A DNA stretch of 39,972 nt from an uncultured Prochlorococcus sp. (lineage in GTDB: Bacteria > Cyanobacteriota > Cyanobacteriia > PCC-6307 > Cyanobiaceae). The stretch lies in contig CACGER010000010.1 of NCBI GenBank assembly GCA_902572075.1, positions 1 through 39,972 of the forward strand. The letters run 5' to 3'. Position 1 is the stretch's first letter, and every line of letters starts with the position of its first letter. Below are positions 34,794 to 39,972 of this stretch, piece after piece. The notes below the pieces were generated by a model. The model was given only the letters and a program-made list of their open reading frames with translations. It was not told where the DNA came from and searched no databases. The position numbers were made by a program, and so were the translations under genes.

Positions 34794-35923
34794 TGTCCTT
34801 AAGTAAAATTAAATTTGATAAAAAAATAGTATTATCATTTTGGGTAATATTAATAGCCTTAATTATTGCAGCGCCAACCCTACTCCCTGTATTTAGACTA
34901 AATCTTCTTGGTAGATACTTATCCTTATCCATAGTTGCACTTGGTGTTGATCTTATCTGGGGATATACAGGTTTGCTAAGTCTTGGACAAGGCATATTTT
35001 TTGCACTAGGTGGATATTGTGCTGCAATGTATTTGCAAATAACCAGCTCCTCAGAATTTCCAAATAATATTCCTGAATTTTTTGCCTTATATGGTGTTGA
35101 AAAATTACCTTTTTTCTGGGAACCTTTTAGATCGCCTGTTTTTACCTTCTTCGCTATCTGGATAATTCCAGCATTGGTTGCTGGTTTAATTGGATTTCTT
35201 GTTTTCAGGAATAGAATCAAAGGAGTTTATTTTTCCATACTTACTCAAGCTTCTCTTCTTGTATTCTTTAACTTCTTTAATGGACAACAGAAACTTATAA
35301 ATGGAACAAATGGATTAAAAACAGATGTAACACAACTATTTGGGCAAATGGTGGGTTCTGAGTCCATGCAAAGATTATTCTTTTGGATAACCGCCATACT
35401 AGTAATAGCCGCATGGTTTTTTGCAAAGTGGGTAGTTAAAGGAAGATTTGGAAATATTCTTATAGGAATACGAGATGATGAACCAAGAGTTAGGTTTACA
35501 GGATACAATCCAGTTATATTTAAGACAATAATATTTTCTATTGCTGGAGGTCTCGCAGGAATTTCTGGAGCTTTATATACCGTTCAGTCAGGAATAGTAT
35601 CACCTCAATTTATGACCGTTCCCTTTTCTATAGAAATGGTTATATGGGTTGCTGTTGGAGGAAGAGGAACTTTATTAGGAGCGATACTAGGAGCAGTTTT
35701 CATCAACTATGCAAAAAGTCTTGTAAGTGAGGCTCTACCTGCTAGCTGGATGTTTATTCAAGGAGGGTTATTTATCCTAGTAGTAACAGCTTTGCCAGAA
35801 GGAGTTTTAGGATGGATACAAGGAGATGGCCCTAGGAATCTTCTTCAAAGATTTGGTTTGAAAAGGAAGATTGAAACCTATCCAAGCCTAGAAGTTAAGA
35901 ATAAGGAGGGGAATAATGAATAA
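34793..35923 (+). CDS. urtC: Urea ABC transporter permease UrtC
   Basis: A 376-residue LivM-type permease partner of UrtB. Recognisable are LSIVALGVDLIWGYTGLLSLGQGIFFALGGY, the GRFGNILIGIRDDEPRVRFTGYNP coupling loop and VAVGGRGTLLGAILGAV (listed in segments). About nine hydrophobic segments are present. It begins on the last base of the urtB stop and overlaps urtD by eight bases. Confidence 0.96.
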   Translation: MSLSKIKFDKKIVLSFWVILIALIIAAPTLLPVFRLNLLGRYLSLSIVALGVDLIWGYTGLLSLGQGIFFALGGYCAAMYLQITSSSEFPNNIPEFFALYGVEKLPFFWEPFRSPVFTFFAIWIIPALVAGLIGFLVFRNRIKGVYFSILTQASLLVFFNFFNGQQKLINGTNGLKTDVTQLFGQMVGSESMQRLFFWITAILVIAAWFFAKWVVKGRFGNILIGIRDDEPRVRFTGYNPVIFKTIIFSIAGGLAGISGALYTVQSGIVSPQFMTVPFSIEMVIWVAVGGRGTLLGAILGAVFINYAKSLVSEALPASWMFIQGGLFILVVTALPEGVLGWIQGDGPRNLLQRFGLKRKIETYPSLEVKNKEGNNE

Positions 35924-36665
35924 TAAAGATCTTCTAAATTTAATAGATATTACTGTTAGTTTCGAGGGTTTTTTAGCTCTCAACAAACTTAATTTAAATT
36001 TAAAGAAAGGAGAATTAAGAGCTGTAATAGGACCTAACGGAGCAGGCAAAACAACATTCCTTGATGTAATTACTGGAAAGGTTAAGCCAACAAAAGGTGA
36101 AGTGATTTTTAAAGGGAAATCTTTAGTGGGAAGAAAAGAGCATAAAATAGCCAGGCTTGGAGTTGGAAGAAAGTTCCAAAGTCCAAGAATCTTTGAAAAT
36201 CTGACAGTTAAAGAAAATCTTGAAATATCAGTGACAACACCTAAAAGTCCCTTAAACCTTATAAATAAAAGTATTAAGGATGAGCAGCTTAATGAGATTG
36301 AACGTCTTATGAAGATTGTTAATTTAGCTCAAAAAGTAGATTCTAAAGCTGGATCATTATCACATGGCCAAAAACAATGGCTAGAAATAGCAATGTTAGT
36401 AGGACAAAAGCCAGATTTAATGTTAGTGGATGAACCAGTTGCTGGTTTAACTGATGAAGAAACTGATCTTACAGCCGATTTATTAAAATCTTTATCAGGA
36501 GAAAATACAGTAGTTGTAATAGATCACGATATGGAGTTTATAAGAAGACTTGATAGTAATGTTTCAGTATTAAATCAGGGAACAGTATTATGTGAGGGAA
36601 CGATGGAAACCATACAAAATGACAAAAAAGTTATTGATGTTTATTTAGGAAGACCTGAGGACTAG
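35916..36665 (+). CDS. urtD: Urea ABC transporter ATP-binding protein UrtD
   Basis: A 249-residue LivG-type ATPase. Walker A GPNGAGKTTFLD, the LivG-like RKFQSPRIFENLTVKENL region, the signature LSHGQKQWLEIAMLV (His in place of the second-position Gly, usual for this family), Walker B LMLVDEPVAGL and the switch His in VVIDHDMEFIRRL. It overlaps the urtC end (ATGAATAA) and is followed two bases later by urtE. Confidence 0.97.
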   Translation: MNNKDLLNLIDITVSFEGFLALNKLNLNLKKGELRAVIGPNGAGKTTFLDVITGKVKPTKGEVIFKGKSLVGRKEHKIARLGVGRKFQSPRIFENLTVKENLEISVTTPKSPLNLINKSIKDEQLNEIERLMKIVNLAQKVDSKAGSLSHGQKQWLEIAMLVGQKPDLMLVDEPVAGLTDEETDLTADLLKSLSGENTVVVIDHDMEFIRRLDSNVSVLNQGTVLCEGTMETIQNDKKVIDVYLGRPED

Positions 36666-36667
36666 TT

Positions 36668-37378
36668 ATGGAAAATTTACTCGAAATAAAATCGTTAAAT
36701 ACTTATTATGGCGAGAGTCATATTCTTAGAGATGTAGATTTAAATGTTCAATCAGGAGAAATGGTTTGTTTGATTGGAAGAAATGGAGTTGGCAAAACAA
36801 CTTTATTGAAATCACTTATTGGTTTGTTAAGACAAAAAAAAGGCGATATTTATTTGATTGGCGAAAATATCAATAGAAAAGCACCTCATCAAAGGGCGAG
36901 GAAAGGAATGGCTTATGTTCCTCAAGGGAGAGAAATTATTCCATACCTATCAGTTGAAGAGAATCTTATGTTAGGAATGGAGTCGCTTCCAGGTGGATTA
37001 TCTAAGAACAAGAAAATAGATCCATTTATTTATGATCTCTTCCCAATCCTAAAAGATTTTCTACAAAGGAAAGGAGGAGATCTCAGTGGTGGACAACAAC
37101 AGCAACTAGCTATTGCAAGAGCATTGCTAGGAAAACCTAAACTACTATTACTTGACGAACCAACGGAAGGTATTCAGCCAAATATAGTTTTAGACATAGA
37201 AAATGCAATCAATCAGATAATTAAAGATACAGGAATTGGTGTTTTATTAGTAGAACAACACTTGCATTTTGTAAGACAAGCCAATAGATATTATGCGATG
37301 CAACGAGGAGGTATTGTTGCCAGCGGAAATACAAGTGAGTTAAGTCAAGCAGTCATAGATAAGTTCTTAAGTGTTTAA
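36668..37378 (+). CDS. urtE: Urea ABC transporter ATP-binding protein UrtE
   Basis: A 236-residue LivF-type ATPase, the heterodimer partner of UrtD. Walker A GRNGVGKTTLLKSL, the AYVPQGREIIPYLSVEENL Q-loop region typical of LivF/UrtE, the signature LSGGQQQQLAIARALL, Walker B LLLLDEPTEGIQPN and the switch His in VEQHLHFV. It is the last gene of the urea transport operon; downstream the sequence turns to small hypothetical genes on the other strand. Confidence 0.97.
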   Translation: MENLLEIKSLNTYYGESHILRDVDLNVQSGEMVCLIGRNGVGKTTLLKSLIGLLRQKKGDIYLIGENINRKAPHQRARKGMAYVPQGREIIPYLSVEENLMLGMESLPGGLSKNKKIDPFIYDLFPILKDFLQRKGGDLSGGQQQQLAIARALLGKPKLLLLDEPTEGIQPNIVLDIENAINQIIKDTGIGVLLVEQHLHFVRQANRYYAMQRGGIVASGNTSELSQAVIDKFLSV

Positions 37379-37410
37379 ATAAATTATTCTAGAATACTAA
37401 AAACTTTTAT

Positions 37411-37590
37411 TCATTTTTCGCATCTTATCAGGTCAATACTGTTTGGATGTTCATTGATATACTTATTAAATTCCATTGCTAGTGTTCTAGCCTCATAAGC
37501 GTCAGAAGCATAAAAACAATTTTCTAATCTTATATTTTGAAAATCACGGTAATGCACTGTATATGGCTTCAACATATTATTTTTGTTCAT
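37411..37590 (-). CDS. Small hypothetical protein (59 residues)
   Basis: A minus-strand frame from ATG 37590 to TGA 37411, 59 residues. It is soluble and balanced in charge, with TVHYRDFQNIRLENCFYASDA followed by YEARTLAMEFNKYINEHPNSI (in segments). The beta-then-helix pattern looks like a real small alpha/beta protein. A second ATG at codon 6 is possible. No family is recognised. It is convergent with urtE, with stops 33 bases apart. Confidence 0.62.
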   Translation of the reverse strand: MNKNNMLKPYTVHYRDFQNIRLENCFYASDAYEARTLAMEFNKYINEHPNSIDLIRCEK

Positions 37591-37599
37591 TTTTATTTG

Positions 37600-37686
37600 C
37601 TAAAAAGCAATTAAGTTATATCTCAACCATGCATATGTTCGTAAAAATAAAGCACAACATTTGTTGTTATCAAAATATATTCCCAT
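37600..37686 (-). CDS. Candidate micro-ORF (28 residues)
   Basis: A minus-strand frame, ATG 37686 to TAG 37600, giving 28 residues: MGIYFDNNKCCALF then LRTYAWLRYNLIAF. It ends nine bases before the ATG of the 59-residue gene and could be a leader peptide for it. There is no convincing ribosome-binding site. The frame may be open by chance, so this is only a candidate. Confidence 0.22.
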   Translation of the reverse strand: MGIYFDNNKCCALFLRTYAWLRYNLIAF

Positions 37687-37732
37687 AGATTATGTATTTA
37701 AAAATACTTAATAAAGAAAAAAAGTAATTAAT

Positions 37733-37843
37733 CTATTTTTTTTTATTTTTACAGTCTTGCTTTTTACCTTCTATTAAAAAAACAAATTTAGATAAAATAT
37801 AACCAAAAACTGGTACCCAAAACTTTTCATAAAAAAATTTCAT
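37733..37843 (-). CDS. Candidate small membrane-associated protein (36 residues)
   Basis: A minus-strand frame, ATG 37843 to TAG 37733. A short hydrophobic/aromatic stretch (FWVPVFGYILSKFVFLI) is followed by a very basic tail (GKKQDCKNKKK), a plausible membrane-anchored micro-protein. It begins five bases after the stop of the 73-codon frame upstream on the same strand, so the two could be one unit. Unrecognised. Confidence 0.45.
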   Translation of the reverse strand: MKFFYEKFWVPVFGYILSKFVFLIEGKKQDCKNKKK

Positions 37844-37848
37844 AAAAA

Positions 37849-38043
37849 TTAAGCAGCCAATGATTCTTCATCTATAGTTTCATTTTTATTTATAAGCTTC
37901 AAATCTATAGAATTAAATATATGTTGCATAAGAAGAAAATCAATTTCCCCTTTTAACAAATTAGCATCGGATGAAAGTAGATCATCAACAAAATCATCAA
38001 AAGTATCTGAGAGAAGATTCACAATAAAATTTATTTTTGCCAT
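37849..38043 (-). CDS. Small acidic hypothetical protein (64 residues)
   Basis: A minus-strand gene. I place the start at ATG 38043 (MAKINFIVNLLSDTF); in-frame ATGs at 38049 and 38070 would add two or nine residues. The protein is helical and acidic, with DDFVDDLLSSDANLLKGEIDFLLMQ, and ends NETIDEESLAA (in segments). No membrane helix and no known domain. It is followed by the 36-residue frame. Confidence 0.6.
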   Translation of the reverse strand: MAKINFIVNLLSDTFDDFVDDLLSSDANLLKGEIDFLLMQHIFNSIDLKLINKNETIDEESLAA

Positions 38044-38070
38044 TATCATCGCATTAACAATAAAAGTCAA

Positions 38071-38424
38071 CCAATTTTGAATATTAATTTTTGAATTTTT
38101 TGTAAATTAATTAATAAAGACTAAAAAATTAAATAATAAATATAAATAAGCAAAATAACAGGTTTAATATCAAGCTTAAGGTCTTTGAATTAAATTTCAT
38201 TTATCTCGCATTTCTTAATTTAATATCACTCCTGATTCGCATTATCAAAACGATAATACACATATTTGCTAAAAAGAAATTTAAAGAAAGCATCATCAAA
38301 CCTTATTAATATATTTATAGCAAGACTATTGATGTGCCAATTAGGAAAGAATCACTAAAAAGATTTTTAAGCACAATAAATTTTTATAGCTATCAAATTT
38401 GATATTAATGGCTAATTTTAACTA
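38071..38424. other. 354-base region without a firm gene
   Basis: Very A+T-rich sequence between two minus-strand hypothetical genes. The only coding candidate is the 31-residue minus-strand frame at 38201-38296, listed separately. A short inverted repeat, TTATC-AAAAC-GATAA, lies around 38243-38257. No tRNA, terminator with a U-run, or transposon end was seen. The length of the gap is unusual for this compact genome. Confidence 0.5.
38201..38296 (-). CDS. Candidate micro-protein (31 residues)
   Basis: A minus-strand frame, ATG 38296 to TAA 38201. A hydrophobic stretch (MLSLNFFLANMCIIVLIM) is followed by a basic tail (RIRSDIKLRNAR), the layout of a single-pass micro-protein. AAGG lies about five bases before the start codon, a reasonable ribosome-binding site. 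Chance is not excluded at this length. Confidence 0.3.
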   Translation of the reverse strand: MMLSLNFFLANMCIIVLIMRIRSDIKLRNAR

Positions 38425-38739
38425 TTATTTTTTAATTAGCTCGAAGTAACCATTTTTATTTAATAAGTACTTATCAAACCAAAGGCTTAATAGATTGTCT
38501 AATCCTATTCCATTCATTTTATTTATTTGTGAAGTCTTATAGTCTGAGAGTGCAAGCAATAAATACGGAAAAATCATATCAGAAACCCCTTTTGGCAGTT
38601 TTTCTAAAGGTACTCCATGCGCTCTATCCCACAAAATTTGCATATCCTGAGAGAACAAAGAACTCCAGTAACTAAAATTACAATATAACTTGTCTGGAGG
38701 GAGGAGATTTACAGATAAACTTGGGAGAGATGAATTCAT
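38425..38739 (-). CDS. Hypothetical protein (104 residues)
   Basis: A minus-strand gene of 104 residues, start ATG 38739. It is soluble and aromatic-rich, with LLPPDKLYCNFSYWSSLFSQDMQILWDRAHGVPLEKLPKG (in segments) followed by a mostly helical C-terminal half with LLLALSDYKTSQINKMNG and LDNLLSLWFDKYLL. No known family is recognised. It lies downstream of the RHH-like regulator on the same strand, 124 bases away. Confidence 0.68.
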   Translation of the reverse strand: MNSSLPSLSVNLLPPDKLYCNFSYWSSLFSQDMQILWDRAHGVPLEKLPKGVSDMIFPYLLLALSDYKTSQINKMNGIGLDNLLSLWFDKYLLNKNGYFELIKK

Positions 38740-38836
38740 AGGAATAAATATTTTATAGATTAATTGAATTTACGTTTTTGAATTGATGGGAAATAATCTT
38801 AATATGCGAGTCCCCTATATATACAAATAAAATTTA

Positions 38837-38849
38837 ACGCACAGTGCGT
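38837..38849. repeat. 13-base G/C-rich palindrome
   Basis: ACGCAC-A-GTGCGT is a perfect inverted repeat with a single central base. It stands out as G/C-rich in A+T-rich surroundings. It is too tight to fold as a simple hairpin, so it looks more like a protein-binding site. It lies between the RHH-like gene and the 104-residue gene, upstream of the latter. Confidence 0.5.
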
Positions 38850-38856
38850 CACTAAG

Positions 38857-38876
38857 CAACACTTTATTTAGTGTTG
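38857..38876 (-). terminator. Hairpin at the 3' end of the RHH-like gene
   Basis: CAACACT and AGTGTTG form a seven-pair stem around TTATTT, overlapping the last codons and stop of the gene. Downstream of the stem on the minus strand there is no clear U-run, so intrinsic termination is uncertain. The arm AGTGTTG recurs in the promoter region of the same gene (39303-39309), so both could be regulator sites. Confidence 0.4.
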
Positions 38877-39265
38877 TATTTATCCATCATTTCCTGAAAT
38901 TTTAGGAATGATAAAAACTTTTTATAAGTTTGAAATTCAAAAGCCTCCTGATTCTCTTCATTTAAATGGGTTGATTTACTAGAAATAAAATGATTTTCTA
39001 AGTTAGTATCAATTGAGAGTTTTTCATTATTTGTAAAGTCACCAGAATTATGAAATAAGTTTTTTGAATTATCGTCATTTGATTGATATGATTGAGTTAC
39101 TTTACCATTTTTTTTATTAAATATACCTCTTATAGAAAGTGCTTCTTCTACCAAAATACTTATTATTTTTGAATTACTTAAATTATTCTCTGTGCTCAAC
39201 ATTTCAATTATTCTCATAACATCTTCTCTAGGAATAAAACCAACTCTTTTTTTCTTGGTAGGCAT
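38864..39265 (-). CDS. Putative ribbon-helix-helix DNA-binding regulator (133 residues)
   Basis: A minus-strand gene of 133 residues, start ATG 39265. The first ~50 residues fit a CopG/Arc-type ribbon-helix-helix: a basic start MPTKKKR, a strand VGFIPREDVMRII, then helix-turn-helix-like LSTENNLSNSKIISILVEEALSIRG, with the typical S-x-S-K-IISxLVEEAL second helix. The remainder is a polar, Asn/Ser/Glu-rich linker and a C-terminal helix (FLSFLKFQEMMDKYN). Such proteins often repress their own promoter, and inverted repeats sit directly upstream (39288-39313). No toxin partner is identified. The RHH call is by pattern only. Confidence 0.7.
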   Translation of the reverse strand: MPTKKKRVGFIPREDVMRIIEMLSTENNLSNSKIISILVEEALSIRGIFNKKNGKVTQSYQSNDDNSKNLFHNSGDFTNNEKLSIDTNLENHFISSKSTHLNEENQEAFEFQTYKKFLSFLKFQEMMDKYNTK

Positions 39266-39287
39266 TTAAAAATTAATTAAAGTTCAG

Positions 39288-39313
39288 CACTTGACTGTAA
39301 TAAGTGTTGCACT
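39288..39313. promoter_or_regulatory. Overlapping inverted repeats in the divergent regulator promoter
   Basis: Two overlapping dyads lie here: CACTT-N9-AAGTG (39288-39306) and AGTG-TTG-CACT (39303-39313). They occupy the 70-base gap between the minus-strand RHH-like gene and the plus-strand 51-residue gene, where both promoters must be. Placement and symmetry fit an operator for the adjacent regulator; binding is inferred. Confidence 0.5.
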
Positions 39314-39335
39314 ATATTCATTATAAGTCAATTTA

Positions 39336-39491
39336 ATGCTAATGATTTTACCAACAACATTACTCTTAGGAGCTCTTGGATATCTTTTTTATACTTCAAA
39401 AAAAGAACTTTCACTAGATCACCATGAACTTATAGAAAACCAAAAAGAGAATGATGATTTGTATAAAAATTTGGAAGATCTATTCATTTAA
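39336..39491 (+). CDS. Small membrane-anchored protein (51 residues)
   Basis: A plus-strand frame from ATG 39336 to TAA 39491. An N-terminal membrane helix (MLMILPTTLLLGALGYLFY) is followed by a charged, probably coiled tail (ENQKENDDLYKNLEDLFI). A second ATG at codon 3 is possible. It is divergent from the RHH-like gene and shares its 70-base promoter region, suggesting coordinated control. Not recognised. Confidence 0.6.
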   Translation: MLMILPTTLLLGALGYLFYTSKKELSLDHHELIENQKENDDLYKNLEDLFI

Positions 39492-39587
39492 AATTACTGT
39501 ATATGCATTAAAGAACTTTGTTTCTTGACTAAAGATATACAAAACCTCAAACATAATTAGAATTAAGGTAATAAAGCTATTGATTCA

Positions 39588-39884
39588 ATGACTGTCCATC
39601 AAGATTACGAAATAAAAATCAATCTAAATGAATTGATCGAGAAGAGAATCCCATGTTGTGATTTACTTCATCCAGATCACTGTCTAACAGAAAAACAAGT
39701 CTCTGAAATCGCACATGATATTCGAATGGATTTAAATTTGCATGATCTTTACAAGCAAGTGGATCAACATATTATGAATTATGTAAATGCAGCAGGAATT
39801 GATAACAAAGATCATTGGGTTGAACCTCATCTTCCAGATTTGGAAAGAAATTTAAAAGAAGAAGTTGGAATAGAATTTGATTAA
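39588..39884 (+). CDS. Hypothetical protein (98 residues)
   Basis: A plus-strand gene of 98 residues, start ATG 39588. It is soluble and acidic, with several His and Cys: IPCCDLLHPDHCLTEKQ near residues 22-38 and DQHIMNYVNAAGIDNKDHWVEPHLPDLE in the second half (in segments). The CC...H..HC cluster could bind a metal. No known domain is recognised. The codon pattern is like that of real genes nearby. It has 96 bases of upstream spacer from the 51-residue gene. Confidence 0.72.
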   Translation: MTVHQDYEIKINLNELIEKRIPCCDLLHPDHCLTEKQVSEIAHDIRMDLNLHDLYKQVDQHIMNYVNAAGIDNKDHWVEPHLPDLERNLKEEVGIEFD

Positions 39885-39905
39885 TCTTTTTTCTTACAAA
39901 AGAAA

Positions 39906-39972
39906 TCAATATATGTATTTTTTTTCCAAATCATCTATTAATTTATAAATACTTTTAGCTGATCTCTTTCTT
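39906..39972 (-). CDS. 3' end of a gene entering from the right edge (partial)
   Basis: A minus-strand frame open to the window edge ends at TGA 39906. The visible 21 residues (KRSAKSIYKLIDDLEKKYIY and one more) are basic and helical. It converges on the 98-residue gene, with stops 21 bases apart. The fragment is too short to identify and could be a chance frame. Confidence 0.4.
   Translation of the reverse strand, partial: RKRSAKSIYKLIDDLEKKYIY

Noticed and set aside
37385-37396. Perfect 12-base palindrome TATTCTAGAATA after urtE
   Set aside because: It has no loop to form a hairpin and no U-run; a palindrome of this kind is expected by chance in A+T-rich sequence, so I did not call a terminator or operator.
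37654-37667. ACAACA-TT-TGTTGT inverted repeat
   Set aside because: Short, with a two-base centre, inside a low-complexity stretch and without a clear gene start to regulate.
1-39972. CRISPR arrays, insertion sequences, phage genes, rRNA
   Set aside because: No spaced direct repeats, transposase or integrase motifs, structural phage proteins or rRNA-like segments were found on either strand.

Overview
The window is compact and visibly A+T-rich, with very short intergenic gaps and strings of small membrane or hypothetical proteins. Together with a PAM68-like photosystem assembly factor, DUF1816, DUF1830 and DUF3288 proteins, a glucosylglycerate gene set and a urease/urea-transport cluster, this points to a picocyanobacterium, most likely a high-light-adapted Prochlorococcus. 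That assignment rests on recognised protein families and gene order, not on a database search.

Layout. 1-2.9 kb: the 3' end of an unknown gene, rlmH, then a damage-inducible unit (umuD, umuC and a small HExxH protein) with a palindrome resembling a cyanobacterial LexA box just upstream. 2.9-7.7 kb: dnaG (minus), an EamA-type permease, a secreted glycine-zipper protein, ruvA, rpsO and a PAM68-like protein. 7.7-17.5 kb: a long minus-strand block of housekeeping genes, in transcription order DUF3288, trpD, carA, a STAS-domain protein (which appears to lack any ATG/GTG/TTG start), mrnC, rlmB, DUF1816, gatA and an undivided dnaE. 17.5-22.2 kb: an ABC exporter, msrA, tRNA-Pro(GGG), uppP and several very small membrane proteins.

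22.3-27.1 kb holds what looks like a closed glucosylglycerate cycle. GpgS and a HAD phosphatase would make the solute. A GH13 sucrose-phosphorylase-like enzyme and a glycerate kinase would return it to sugar phosphate and 3-phosphoglycerate. 27.1-37.4 kb is a complete urea module: ureDABC on the minus strand, ureEFG on the plus strand, then the urea ABC transporter urtABCDE. An NtcA-like site lies in front of urtA and a strong hairpin terminator separates urtA from urtBCDE.

37.4-39.97 kb is different in character. It contains only small unrecognised proteins, longer non-coding gaps, a probable ribbon-helix-helix regulator flanked by inverted repeats, and candidate micro-ORFs. No insertion sequence, CRISPR array, rRNA or prophage signature was seen. 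The most interesting leads are the non-canonical start of the STAS gene coupled to two RNA-processing genes, the HExxH protein at the end of the umuDC unit, the glucosylglycerate salvage arm, and the self-contained regulator region near 39 kb.
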